DNA of 64,000 nt from Lepas anatifera (GCA_034440635.1 JAOTON010000047.1:372001-436000), one strand, 5' to 3'. Shown: positions 46,552-58,839, numbered from the stretch's first letter. The notes: generated by a model from the letters alone, not told the origin. Numbers and translations: made by a program.

Positions 46552-47015
46552 AGGTGTATATTGTCAAGGTCAAACGAGGTCATAAAGGTCAAATTTTGGC
46601 CATGCTTGGGACCTGTTGGGAAATGCCCTGATAATGCGTGGAAAAGCCGGGAGTAAGCTAAAGCCGGACCACGGTCATAGACGTTGTGTCGAAAAGAATC
46701 TTCCCTTCATTTTTGAGGTCTAGGTCATTCAAGGTCATCGACCTATGATGTCACAATATGGTATATTCCCTATTATGCACACTTAAAGTAGCACTATAGC
46801 AAACTTGTGCTGGAAAGGAGGATTGACCTTTACCCATGATCTTTAACCTTGACCTTTGACCTTGAACTTACAACTGGGTTACCTTTACTATGACGTCATA
46901 GCATAATATACGCCAGACTGGGACACGTAAAGCACCGGGGTCAATGACCTTGAAATTGCTGGTATGACTTTGAACTTTGACCTCGACCTTCACGTGAGGT
47001 GACCTTGACATATCA
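46552..47015. repeat. Cluster of AGGTCA/TGACCT half-sites
   Basis: Within 460 bases there are about twenty AGGTCA-like hexamers on either strand, including the runs 'ctttaaccttgacctttgac' and 'gacctttgaccttgaac' near 46845-46866. Some are spaced as DR1 elements. The cluster lies inside the 2.72-kb transposon. It may be a degenerate simple repeat. Confidence 0.7.
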
Positions 47016-48433
47016 TCTCGTATATATATATGTATATGACATATATGACGCTACATGACACTGTGACATCACCACTTGGTCTCCAATGCAAGCGAGCCGG
47101 TTCAACTGCGCGGTCGCGGTGATTTCAAAATGTAGGTCTGACTTTAGAAGCCTATAAATCAAACAATTTTCGACAAATTTTCAAAATTATTTCACTATTC
47201 GACGCGCTGTTAAATTTTCTCAAATGCGAACGAGTCCCGTGTTTTGGCTACGAGCAGTTCTCCGGTCATCCCGGAAAAAATAGTTGGGAGAGTATCCGAG
47301 GCCCCTCCAGTGCGCGTGTTAACACGCAGAGTCGAAGAAAGGGGTAGAATATATCCCTACATTGCGTTTCCTCAACAAGGCATATCAAAATATCAGACCG
47401 TGAAGGTCAGTACGTTTCTCCCTCCCCCGCCCACCCTCCGCTACATAAGATATCGCGGTATCGCCAACTAAGGGACGTAGGTCACCTGAGTAGCCCGAGC
47501 GTCATCTTACGTCAGCTCGTGACAGTGGGAACGGCGAGGAAATTCGATTCCCGATTGGATCCCTAGGACACCTCGGAACTCCAATGGTTACGGCGACCGT
47601 TCATTTGGATGAAAGGGTATGACTTGTATTCACCATATGTGGTTTAACGTGTGATATGCAGCAAAACAGGATTCTTAGGTATCGTTTTTTTGCTGTCCTG
47701 GCATTGCTTGAAGGTGTTATGATAAATGTCTGAATCCCGGGATCACGAGAGGCTTAATCCCGTAATTGGGGCTTTTTGAAAATAGCGGGATCCCAATTCC
47801 GAGATTGACATACCTAGCAGGAACATTTCTCATGCAATAAATGGTTCGTTGTCGGTAGTCCCTCCGGGTATTTGGATAACAGTCAACACAGCCGTCAATA
47901 CACAAATTTAGACGGTTATAGTGCTTTGAAATTGTATAAACTAATTTCAGCACTTCTCGGCATTTATTATAGCGTCGTTCCCTGATAGTTCACTCATATT
48001 GCTCATTCTTGGCCGGTCCATGCTTCCATTCGGTAACCCACGGCGTTGAGTTAGCACCGCAGCGGCTTGGTTGGGGCCACAACTGAGTTATCATATGTCA
48101 TTTGGAGCACGGGGCTGCAAGTGGACGCAAGATATTTTGACTTACCCTTGTAGAGCACATCCTGGGGAATCGTTTGATGGTAGTCTTATGCTGGGCCGAT
48201 GCTGGCCAAGTTTTAAATCCCTCTCTTTGTATTTGTAAATCGAACAGTTTTTGAGATATGCAGTATGCTGAGAGAATGGTCTATAAAATAGTTGCCAAAA
48301 CTATTTTTGCATTATTTTATACCAAAACCCATTGCAAAGGGCTCACACAACAGTGGTATTGCCATACTTTGACCTGTTCTTGCTTTCATGGTCAATTTTA
48401 AGCATAATGAAATGTACGTAGTTTTCGCTGCAG

Positions 48434-48502
48434 ATCTCTGGTCCGAGGGTGGCGCACCTGAGTGCTTACTTCACGCAACTCTACAAAGACTTCCAGAGCA
48501 CG
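48434..48502 (+). other. Exon-like segment inside the transposon
   Basis: After 'gtagttttcgctgcag', a stretch of exactly 23 codons ('ISGPRVAHLSAYFTQLYKDF' and three more residues) ends before gtgtgt. It reads like a short exon but no partner exon was found. It could belong to a decayed transposon gene or to a host gene fragment. Confidence 0.25.
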
Positions 48503-48638
48503 GTGTGTGTTTTCAATGCCTGTTTCAAGTGCAGTGAAGAATTATCTATCAGTATATGTGCTCAGGAAATGATTTAGAAAAAGTTGCGTTTTCGTAATAT
48601 TGGCCACGGACGGAGGCATTTAGGGCCTATGTGCAACG

Positions 48639-51600
48639 GCGCGAGCCGGGCCGGACCTCAGATCTCACCAATGGGTCAGGTCTTTATCGCTCTGAAATGG
48701 AGAGTTGGGAATCATCTGGCCAAGAGAACGTCGCATGTTTTGTAAATATCGGTTTAAAATTGTGCTACAACAGGAATATTTTCCAAGCCGGTGGACGGAA
48801 CGGATCCAGTTTAATCTGTTTCACACATCACCTGTTCTCATTCGATATGGTTATTGCAAATACTTCCGCACCATTAAGGTGACTTTTCAAGGGCTGTCAT
48901 AGTAAGCAGGAGATTATGGAAAACTATGAAAGAAGACGGCAAGACTGTAGATAGCTGAGAATGCTGAAAATTCGGTCACTGACTTCCTGGAGAGGCCGGC
49001 GCTGTCACGCGTGCATACGCTTACTGCCTTCAGATATAGAATACGGAAGCGAATCAGGATTCTGTCATTCAGATCAAAATCCCACTTACAATGCGATTGC
49101 AAACACGCATACATATTCAAATTTAAAGAAGATGAGGCTTACAATTTAATGTTTGCTCGGCTGCAGGTTCATTGTGCCATCGGTTTCATAAATGCCACTC
49201 CTTGTGCCTTAATATCATATCTTCATGCTTTCTTTTCCATTGGGTTTTATGTTGCGTTTGGATTGAACCCCTCTTAACCTTATTGTATTATTTTTGGCTT
49301 CTCATTTCACTTTTGATACTAGACGTAGCTTCATATGGAATATGGGTGTATGCCACCTTACAGTAGGATTTAAACGGGAATAACAACATTGTAAATCATT
49401 CAAAAATCATTTTTTTATTTCATGTTTGTCCTGTTGTTAAAAACCTGGTTGTTTTTGCAGAAGTCGGAATTTTCGGAGCGGAGTTGTGCTCCCTTTTTCG
49501 TCCCACCCGCGGCCAACTGACCTCCCGGGAGACGACATGAATTGAGAGCGGGGAGGGGAGGCTGTCCAGTGCTCAGGAAACTCTCATTTTTGTCACAGCT
49601 AACTGCTAGGTTCGGGAGAAGGTATATCAGGCTTAGGCAATTAATCTTCCCTCGCTGCATGCCTCTGGGCAAGGGTGTTGGCATGCACTTTAAGCTCAAT
49701 ATACCCTTCCACCCAAATGCAAAATAAGATGTTGTATTCCCTGAGCTACATCACAAGGCACAGCAGAAGGACATGACTGAAAATACAAAGATAAGCAATT
49801 TTACATGCATCCTTTCAATAACCACGACCTTGCATTGGCCCTGCCTGTATAGTGTTCAGTTCATTACGATGCACAAATACCGTAAGTTGGGCAAGTATTG
49901 GTATGCAGACTGAGTTCTGAATTTTCTTAATAAACGGAATATTCGGCTTTCTTTTTTGGCTCGTCCACTACAGGGTTAATGTACTTTGTATTTCTTCTCC
50001 CCATGTAGCCTCGTTTGTAGATTTTTTATCAAATATCATTCATTCACACATCACTTATTAGGCATGGCATAAGCAAACTCTCACCGCTTGCCAGCCAGAG
50101 TGGCACCGGAACATTAGCTTACTTACTCGTAAGTATATAATGTTGAAACTAACGCTGCACGGTTGTGGTGTGGACAAAACCATCTTAATTTGAATTCAGG
50201 CATCCGGAGGTGGACTGCAGATTTTTCAACATTCAACAATCGTTTTTCCCAAAAGCATCAAGAGAGTGTGACTTGGAAGAAAATTTAAAGAGCTGGTGAG
50301 AGGGTTTCACAGCAGTGAAATTGAGCAGCTGTTCAGCAGGTACTTCCGTCCCAGCAGAAGACGCCGTGTACGCAGGCAGCTCCCACGTGCGCACCTGTCG
50401 TTTACAGCGCTGTATTACCTCTCAGCCTATCTTCCCACGCGCCGCCAGCACGCGCCGGCGATCTTGCAACAACAGTGTGCAACAGTGCAGCCTGCCGCGC
50501 GCTCACTGCCCGCCTAATGAGACGGCGGGCTGCAATAAACTGCCCGGCTACGAGCGTCCGAACAATCAACCCAGCAACCATCCCTGCGCCGCTAATGGAT
50601 GAAGGCCGGCAAAACCAGCGTTTGACAAATGATACGGCCATCACGAGCTGCCGACAAAGCCAGCCGATCGGCTCCGAGTGCTGCCTGTTTAGTCTGCCAG
50701 CTTTCCAGGGCTTTCGAATTTGTTTGATCTTGATTTACTGTTGCCGGGTAGATGCGTGCGGTAGATAGCCTATGGTCAGAAGTCTTTGATTGAGGATAAG
50801 GGCTTCTATTCTAACAGCATTACATTATTGAGGCAGTTGTAAGTAGCACGGGTTCATTTGGAGGCTGGACCGTGGGAACTAATCATCTCCAAATCACAGC
50901 GGTCTAGAAACTTGGTCCATCAATTGTATAAGGATGTCTGTGATTCATAACTGTTTGGTAATCTTGAGGCTAGGTTTGTAACATTTGTCAGTGATAAGAA
51001 GCGGAGAGAAAGATTTTGTACCACTAACCGCATCTTACCCGATCATGAATTGGGCAGAAACCCGAAATTTATTTATCTTTAACTCGACTACGTTTCTTGG
51101 GGTTTCTCTCCACAATGATAAAAACCCCAATCACCTGGAAAATTAATAACCTGGAAGCAAAGTCACCTCTAAACGCATACTTCAAGGCTAATTGAGCCCC
51201 ATGCCTATTACCAACCTCCATTAATTTTCGCTGTGAATGAATAATCCGACCTCTTACCCAGTCCCATGAATAACGAGGCAAATCCTAATTCCGAAAACTC
51301 AATTTCCTCATTAACTCCTACTATGTATTCAATACAGGTTTTAATGAATCACCCAAGCGTTAATTGGCAAAGGCAATATGTCACATCTTTCCCTGTCAAA
51401 TCTTGTTATCAAAACTGGTTTAATTTTTCGACGCTTCCTGTCTTTTCCTGTGAAATCGATTTATCAAAACTGTTTCTCTGAGTAGATAAGATTTGGGAGC
51501 ACCATTCTAACTTGATATTCCTGACCGCTTCTGGGAGTGACAGGTTATGTCTTTGCATTTTGGGAAGCTGAAGATAAGTGAACGGAACGCACAAGGATGA

Positions 51601-51651
51601 TGACATTTTCTGCTTTCCTTGTCTTGGTGAAACCAATTTTCGCATCAGTGA
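48639..51651. other. Non-coding stretch
   Basis: Only short frames occur. The patch at 50296-50644 is more GC-rich, with overlapping frames on both strands and no motif. Nothing recognised. Confidence 0.35.
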
Positions 51652-51858
51652 TAGGGGTGGACGTAGACCCGAGTTTGGGGGGCAAACCCATGTCTGCCTC
51701 TCCTCCTGGGGGGGGGTGAATATTTTATTGCTCGACAGACCTAGTGTAGACACCTTTTTAAAAATTTTCCGGCCCTTGGGGGCCAAAAGATAGTTTGGCT
51801 CCCCCTCCAGCGCTTTGGGGGAGGCATGGCCGGAATCCCCCCACTGCGTCCGCCAATG
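51652..51858. mobile_element. hAT-type MITE, 207 bp (second family, copy 2)
   Basis: It is homologous to 4678-5005 throughout but internally shorter. The ends TAGGGGTGGACG and CGTCCGCCAATG are inverted repeats. The perfect 8-bp duplication atcagtga is at 51644-51651 and 51859-51866. Confidence 0.85.
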
Positions 51859-51866
51859 ATCAGTGA

Positions 51867-54800
51867 CATTCGATGGGACTGGGATATTGCCATCCGTATC
51901 AGGGTCAGTAAGTTTCACTCTCAATAACTTAAACAAAATTCCCACTTAGTTATCAGTCAAGTATAAAGTACTACAATTTATCAGCATGGTAGCATTTCAT
52001 CCATCTTTTCCTTTACCCTTGCAGCGAAAATATAAGTATGATTGTGTGCGAATATGCCTATGAAGGACTTCTGAAATGTGAGGATTGAAAACCACTTCAT
52101 TTCGTGGTGTCTAAAGCATATGTGGACAGTTGGGGATCGAGGGCTACATTTTGGGTGGGGGGCCTAGGGGCTCTCGAGCCTCCCCTGTCATTGTCTCAGA
52201 ACAGCCTCCGTTTCTGTATTTGCAATATGCATTCTGACATTTGGGGATGGGGGGAGGCTTGAGCCCTCTTAACCCCTCCCCTTGTGTTCGCCACCGTATG
52301 TGGAGGTATATTCAAAGTGTTTGCTTCATCTCCAAGGCCCAGCGCATGTAAGCCAGGCCCTGCGTCGCTAGTGTTTGCATTTTTAGTGCCGTATGCCGTT
52401 GGCTGTTGTGATCTTATAGGGGACGGGCGGCTCAATCGCGCCAGTCATCTGCTTTCCATGAGCATTGCATCGGTTCATGTTCCAGTGGGTATTCTGGAGA
52501 GCATGCAACGGGGTCCACGAAATTCCTACCGACAGATTATAAGTCGCGGTGCTAAATAGCCTAACAAGCAAGTTTGCCTCGAACCTCCAAAAGAATGGCC
52601 GTATTGTAATAATTTACGTACCGTTTTATCAACTAAGACCCATCGAGATATTTTTCTTATGTCTCTGTTATTTTCTATCGAGGTGTTTCGAATATACCCT
52701 TGTAAAAGTCTAAATTTTGGAATTTCTGTAGCTTGAATCCTCTTCAGAGCAGTCTAGCTGGCTCTTTTGGGGTCAAATATCTCTGATTTGGCTTTTCTGT
52801 GGTTGGCCTCTGATTTTTTCCGGCTGGCCCTTGTTTGGATCTATCATTTTTGGCTCCATTTTCTAGCAGTTGGCAACCGAGTTATGTTCGGTTGGTCCAT
52901 TGATAAATTTTGCTTCTTTTCACCTAGTTGGTGTTGAATAAGGATACCAACACCATCGATATCAAAAGCAACAGACCAGAAGAAAAAACCACGAGCGGAA
53001 GCATCTTCCACACGTTAGGAAGTCTGCATATTGGCACTTGCAGTGTGGCCAAACATTTTTTGGAGCCAATATAACGCATATACTGCTATTATCCAATTTC
53101 GCTGTTGGGTAAATTGCGAGTTGTCTTTTTAACCTTCCATAGAATTGGTGGGGAGAGCAGTGCTTGGCCAGAATTGAAGAAAGCCGATTGCCTTTCTACA
53201 TATGGAGCACCTACCAGCTGCTTGGAAAAAAATGAAGCGACCTATCCGGATTTACGAATTATGGCTTGGATTATGTACCTATACTATATTCGGAGATTAT
53301 ATCATTCTAGGAGAAAATATGTCAGTTAAGCTGTTGTTTAAGCAAAAAATTTATCGCTGATTATCGAATTCAATTGTAAAGGGATGACTGTATATATAAT
53401 CTGTTTAAGTGGTACCTACCTATACCGGGCGTACTGGAACCGGCACCATATGCCTAGTATTGGTAGTAACGCAGTTGAGTTTTTTTCTTTTGTGTTTTAT
53501 GCTCAAACTAAAAAGATCAGAATGCAAAAAAATTGTTTCCAAAAATATTTCCAAACCATAAAAGCTCACAGGTTTAGAACATGAAGAGCTCTTGAGAAAA
53601 TAGTTTTCAATTCAAGTGTGAAAGATTCAAGTCCTTGTTCTCTGTTGAGGCAAGTGACAGCCTATACCTACTGAGACAGTGTAACTGTCGGATACAATAC
53701 CAGTGGAAGTCAACATCAACTTGTCAACACTTAGACTCGTTTAGTAAAACCAAGTTTGACTCTTCTTATCTTCTTTTCTGACTCGGTTTGTCTCTTTTCC
53801 GCTAAAAGCTGGCAGTCCTGGTTCCTTAGATATTATTGCCGACACTGATGTCGCCCGTGCGGGGTCAGTATCCATCACCGGTCATAACCCAGCCACCCCG
53901 CCTCAGGGAACGGCGGTGGCCACCCTCTGACCTGTGTGCTTATGCAGGTAGTCTAAACCGGAGCATGCGTCTGTGACAAACACCATTGATACCTGGAGCC
54001 ACGTATCCAAACACTGCTGGTAAGTTGGTTCTCTGAGAGGCAGAATCGCTTCCATTACTCAGCAGGCAGCCAGTCGGCTCCCTACCTGCTGAGCCGGCAG
54101 TATGGTGTATGTGAATCATTTCCGGAGTCTGCGCATCGCCAGTGGGCGGCTGAGAGGAGCTCCCCGGGACTGACTCACTTCTCTCCGGTGACGCAGGTTA
54201 ATGCCAGTATCCCCACTGAGGAATTATCGCCATCAAAAGCGAATGTGCAGTATATCTGTTACATAGCACAGATGTGGAACTATGGAGCCCTTTGATTAGC
54301 ACGTAGGGGAATGTACTCGGCTCCCGGTCAGAACAGTTTCAGTTACCTTCTCAGAACTAGCAGTTGGACTGGAAAGTCGCCATTCTTTCCATTATGTTGT
54401 AGGGATGTGTGGCATGCCATTGACTTTCCAATGCAACTCCCACTTAAATGTATTTGTGAGGGTGGAAAGTTGTTGCTGTTCTAAATGTTTGACTATTTTG
54501 GGGACGTTTATAGTCGGTTTAAGGCACGGCTATTTAAGTGTAGGTAGCACACTTCTATTGAGTTATTTTAACCCCCAGCTTTTAGGAACCGCATTTTGGA
54601 CTGGAACGGGTGATGATTAGAAAATGGTCGACCGTAGAATTCGTCAGCTTCTCTTGATGGGATCAGCTCTGTTGCCGGTAGACAATTCACTATGGATCTT
54701 CTATTTTTCCGAGGGTGGCACATGCTCCTGGCTGTCTCAAATGCTATAGCCTCCTCGATGTTTGAAGACATTCGTGACACACTTTTGGTGGATATTCTTT

Positions 54801-55761
54801 TTCTGATTTTCGTAACAAAGAGGAGCAAAAGTTCCCAGAACCGTTCAAGTTCCCACTTATGGACGGCAGTGCTGGTTCAAGGCTGGTGTCACCACCGGGG
54901 TCTAGTTGAAAAGGAATAGGGAGTACCGGCCCAAAGAAAACTAGATCTTGTCATGGCCAAAGATCCCCATGAACAGACGTCATAGGCGGATCCAGGATTT
55001 CTGATGGGGGGAAAGGTCCGGGGGCACCATCCGGATCAGGTGAGTGACACTTTTGGACGGAAAAACCTGTCAGGTGGGCGCCAAATTTTATTCTCCCGAG
55101 ATGAATGTGACATGAACTTTTTTTATAAAGCAGGAAGGTGAACCAGGGAGCTGATTAATATGATTTTTACTCTCTTAGTGTTTGTAATAAGGCCCTTCTC
55201 ACTTTTCCCCGAGAGCTGATCTGACTGGGACCTGAAACAGTAGAGGCTCCGAAATAAAAAATAAATTAATGCATAAATCAGAATATCATTGTGATCCAGA
55301 AACCGCATTCTTAGCTGTGATAAATCCACTGGCATCGTGCTGACCATCAATGAGGTGGAAACATTGCAATCTGACATCTTCAGAACACAGTTTTGTCCCG
55401 TGAATGGGTTCATATATGCTCTCTCCAGTGTTCCCCATCCTATATGTGAGGGAGAAGAGGGTGAAGGAGAGAGAGAGAGGGGGAGAGCGAGGGGAGCTGT
55501 ACCTGTATTACAGACGTCTGTGGTGATAGTAACTCCAAAATCACGGCCTGGCATAAAAGTGCTTAACGCTTTCACGGCATGCCTCTCGCGCATGGTAATT
55601 TTGCTGTTATCAAACAGAACGCACATTGAAGGTTATACTAAGTGTAAGCTTCCCACACTCTAAATGCACGCATAAGCTCAGGTATTGATTGAAGAGAAGG
55701 TGAGATAACTAAACAATAACAGGTACACCGATTGAATATTGGAGCGTTATGGCCGCACGGT
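51867..55761. other. Mostly non-coding stretch
   Basis: A possible terminal exon lies at 52928-53074: acceptor 'cttcttttcacctag', then 48 codons to TAA with an in-frame stop just upstream. Codon bias is weak and no family is recognised. A MITE-like terminus (GGCGGATCCAGG) is at 54986. Other frames are short. Confidence 0.3.
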
Positions 55762-55769
55762 CATCAGTT

Positions 55770-55902
55770 CATAAGCGTCGGAAAAATGGGGGTAAGGGGG
55801 CCTGGCCCCCACTTTTTGGTCCTAACGTGGAAAGTTTATTGTCAGCATCAGGTTGAAGTTTGGCTGGCTCCCTCACTTTTTTTGCCAGTGGCGCCGCTTA
55901 TG
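55770..55902. mobile_element. Small MITE, 133 bp (CATAAGCG...CGCTTATG)
   Basis: The termini CATAAGCGTCGG and GGCGCCGCTTATG are inverted repeats. The flanks catcagtt (55762-55769) and cagcagtt (55903-55910) match in seven of eight bases, as an aged 8-bp target duplication would. A mirror-image copy, split by a LINE, lies at 58851-61546. Confidence 0.65.
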
Positions 55903-56821
55903 CAGCAGTTGTCCAAAGTTCGGATAGCATTCTAGTGTAACCTTGTTACCAGTCCAATTGAGTTCAAGGTACTTTTCTGTGCTCAGTTGAAGTCTAACTG
56001 GGTCGTGATATCTTTCTGTGCTTGGTTGCAGTTTCCTCGCTCAACCAGCGCTTGATGCTCCGTAAGGCCGAAGATGACCATTAGGGTGTCCCTAAAAAAA
56101 CAAAAACAATCACAAAAACTTCTTATTTGGAGGAATGATGTATCCATATGTAAGTATCATAAATGCAGAGTTTCAGATTTTAATTTTCATATTTGGCGAT
56201 TCGCTGCACTTTTTCCTGAATGTGATTTTTACAAACTTAGCACATATCCTGGCCTGCCTAACTTGAATAAATGAGTGCTGCAAATATACTTCATACTCGC
56301 TAGGTGTACAGGTTTCTTGAGTAGGATGCCCCTAAATAAACACAAAAGGATCCACGGGCGTATCTAAGGGGCGGCCAAAGGGGCCGTGGCCCACACTAAG
56401 GCAGAAAATAGTATATTTTTCCCCTCCCAAAATGACCAAATTGTGACTGTATTTCTTTACAAATACCGTTTTCATGATTTTTCCTCGATTTGCCCCCCCA
56501 CGTTGCTCTTTGCCCCCCGCAAATGGTGGTCCTGGATCCGCCAATGAAACCATTACACATACGTCTTATTTGGAGGGATTATGTATTCATATGCATGCAT
56601 GTTAAATCCAGTGTTTCACTGTTCAATTTTCTGGTTTCGCAATTTGCCGTAACATCTTGCGTTTCAATTCAACTGCATTGCTAGGAGAGGCGGGGGCATA
56701 CATCACTAGGGGGTGTGCATCAGTTGGGGAGCATACATTACTGGGGGTATGACTTGGGGTGTCACTCGAGGGTGGGTATACTTCACCAGGAGGCGGGGTA
56801 TGCACACAACACGAGTTAAAT

Positions 56822-57955
56822 CTAGCACAGCTCTAGACTGGCCTTGGTGGTGTTCTTCACTCTACCCCTGAACTCCTCTACCACCTGAAAGAGCGCCTGG
56901 CGCTGATCCTCGGACTCTACCCTCTTGATGAAGTCGGTGGGGAGGTGAACTCCACGCTCCGCCAGGTCGTTGACGATTGTGAGGTTCCTGGTGAACACTT
57001 GCAGCTTCCTGTAGTCGGGAGAGCTCTGCCAGGTGGAGACAGGGTCAAGCAGCCAGTCCTGGGAGCCTTTGAGCTGCAGAAAGTCGAACACCAGCCAAGA
57101 CTGAGCTCCGACCAGGGTTGACATGTTGCCTCTTGCCTCGGTCGCACCGCTGGGAAGTACAGGAAAGGTTGGCTTGCCTGTCTTCATTCTCACCCTCTCG
57201 CTGCTGTGCAGCTCCCTAGCCATATCCTCCCTACTTTTATCCTCCAGTTCAGTGTCAGTTAGAGCTAGGGTGATGAGCTGCGGGGTCAGGTACCATAGGT
57301 GGCGGAAGGCAGAGCTCAGTACTTCAAAGGTCAGCTCAGAGTTCACCTTCCTGTACTCCATGACAGAGCTCATGAAGTCCAGATCCTGTCTAGCTGCGGA
57401 GCCAGCAAGGGGGGTTGTGAACCAGTACTTTGCACAGAAGAGCAGAATGAACTCCGCTATGGACTTGACCTGGAGTTGCTCCTCCTCTGACATCTTGAAG
57501 CTCTTACTAAGCAGCTTGATCTTGAGGATGTAGACACATTTACTCATCCAACGAGCGTGATGATCTGGACCCGGAAGCTTGAACCTGAACCCCTCTACCT
57601 CTCCTCCTAGGCTGACCACCACCAACTCCATGAACTCCTTGTAATCATCCCTAGGGAACGTCGCCCTGGCTAGCTCTTCCTCTGCCCAGCTCAACGCATT
57701 CTCCGCTGCTTCGTTTAGTCCTGGTGCTGCTGAACTGAAGTCTATCATGTCCAGATCACTGTAGTCGATGACCAGGTTTCTCCACTGGGACCTTAGGCGG
57801 CGGAACAGGGTAACAACTGGGTCCTTGGTGCTACCCATGACTTGCTTCACAGCGGTTCCCAGATGTAGCTCGGCTACATGTCGCCTACAGGCCAGCCACA
57901 AGACGGGAGTGTCCAGCCAAACCTCCAGGTACCTGCAGGGCCTGCAGGTACCTGG
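56822..57955 (-). pseudogene. Truncated transposase, C-terminal part, with CxxH motif
   Basis: The frame is open from about 57985 to the TAG at 56822-56824; its first recognisable residues are just inside a palindrome at 57925-57955. There is no clear start codon (TTG at 57901 is internal). Near the N-terminus 'VLWLACRRHVAELHLG' contains C-x2-H, the signature that follows the second catalytic Asp in RNase-H-like transposases of the hAT type. Further on come 'PGPDHHARWMSKCVYILKI' (an RW motif), then a long helical region. From memory, uncharacterised invertebrate proteins share the 'LWLACRHH' and 'HHARWM' blocks, but I cannot name the lineage. The part with the first two catalytic acidic residues is missing, so the protein should not work alone. 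The last 14 codons and stop lie inside the left terminal repeat and are present inverted in the right one. Confidence 0.7.
57925..57955. repeat. 31-bp near-perfect palindrome at the transposase break
   Basis: CCAGGTACCTGCAGG, one central G, and its exact reverse complement. It lies exactly where the transposase sequence stops and just before the right inverted arm begins (57960). Confidence 0.9.
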
Positions 57956-58766
57956 TAAAGGGTAGAGTGAAGAACACCACCAAGGTCAGTCTAGAGCTGT
58001 GCTAGATTTAACTCGTGTTGTGTGCATACCCCGCCTCCTGGTGAAGTATACCCACCCTCGAGTAACACTCCTGGTCTTGCCCCCAGTAATGTATGCTCCC
58101 CAACTGATGCGCACCCCCTAGTGATGTATGCCCCCGCCTCTCCTAGCAATGCAGTTGAATTGAAACGCAAGATGTTACGGCAAATTGCGAAACCAGAAAA
58201 TTGAACAGTGAAACACTGGATTTAACATGCATGCATATGAATACATAATCCCTCCAAATAAGACGTATGTGTGATGGTTTCATTGGCGGATCCAGGACCA
58301 CCATTTGCGGGGGGGGCAAAGAGCAACGTGGGGGGGGGCAAATCGAGGAAAAATCATGAAAACGGTATTTGTAAAGAAAAACAGTCACAATTTGGTCATT
58401 TTGGTAGGGGAAAAATATACTATTTTCTGCCCTAGTGTGGGCCACGGCCCCTTTGGCCGCCCCTTAGATACGCCCGTGGATCCTTTTGTGTTTATTTAGG
58501 GGCATCCTACTCAAGAAACCTGTACACCTAGCGAGTATGAAGTATATTTGCAGCACTTATTTATTTAAGTTAGGCAGGCCAGGATATGTGCTAAGTTTGT
58601 AAAAATCACATTCAGGAAAAGTGCAGCGAATCGCCAAATATGAAAATTAAAATCTGAAACTCTGCATTTATGATATTTACATGTGGATACATCATTCCTC
58701 CAAATAAGAAGTTTTTGTGATTGTTTTTGTTTTTTTAGGGACACCCTAATGACCATTTACCTTGCC

Positions 58767-58770
<4 letters not shown>

Positions 58771-58825
<55 letters not shown>
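58771..58825. repeat. (TA)n microsatellite
   Basis: About 27 uninterrupted TA dinucleotides, just outside the right target duplication of the hAT-like element. Confidence 0.95.
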
Positions 58826-58828
<3 letters not shown>

Positions 58829-58839
58829 GCGACATGCAT

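Larger units (their letters stand above)
45914..48633. mobile_element. 2.72-kb DNA transposon with 40-bp perfect TIRs and 5-bp target duplication
   Basis: The first 40 bases (starting CACATAGGCCCTAAATGCCT) are the exact reverse complement of the last 40 (48594-48633). The 5-bp caacg flanks both ends (45909-45913 and 48634-48638). Removing the element joins GC-rich sequence to GC-rich sequence, whereas the interior is AT-rich, as expected for an insertion. A 5-bp duplication with CAC-starting termini fits the Transib group (RAG1 relatives) best, though the next bases do not match the usual CACWRTG exactly. Interior frames are short and show no transposase, so it is probably non-autonomous. Perfect termini suggest recent activity. 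Confidence 0.75.
56082..58748 (-). mobile_element. hAT-like DNA transposon with ~785-bp inverted termini
   Basis: The element starts TAGGGTGTCCC, ends GGGACACCCTA, and is flanked by the perfect 8-bp duplication atgaccat (56074-56081 and 58749-58756). TAGGG-type ends with 8-bp duplications fit the hAT superfamily or a near relative. The left arm (56082-56866) and right arm (57960-58748) are inverted copies along almost their whole length. Each arm contains two related ~90-bp subrepeats built on 'cttatttggagg', and a MITE-like block with GGATCCGCCAATG. The unique middle holds a truncated transposase frame. Confidence 0.88.
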
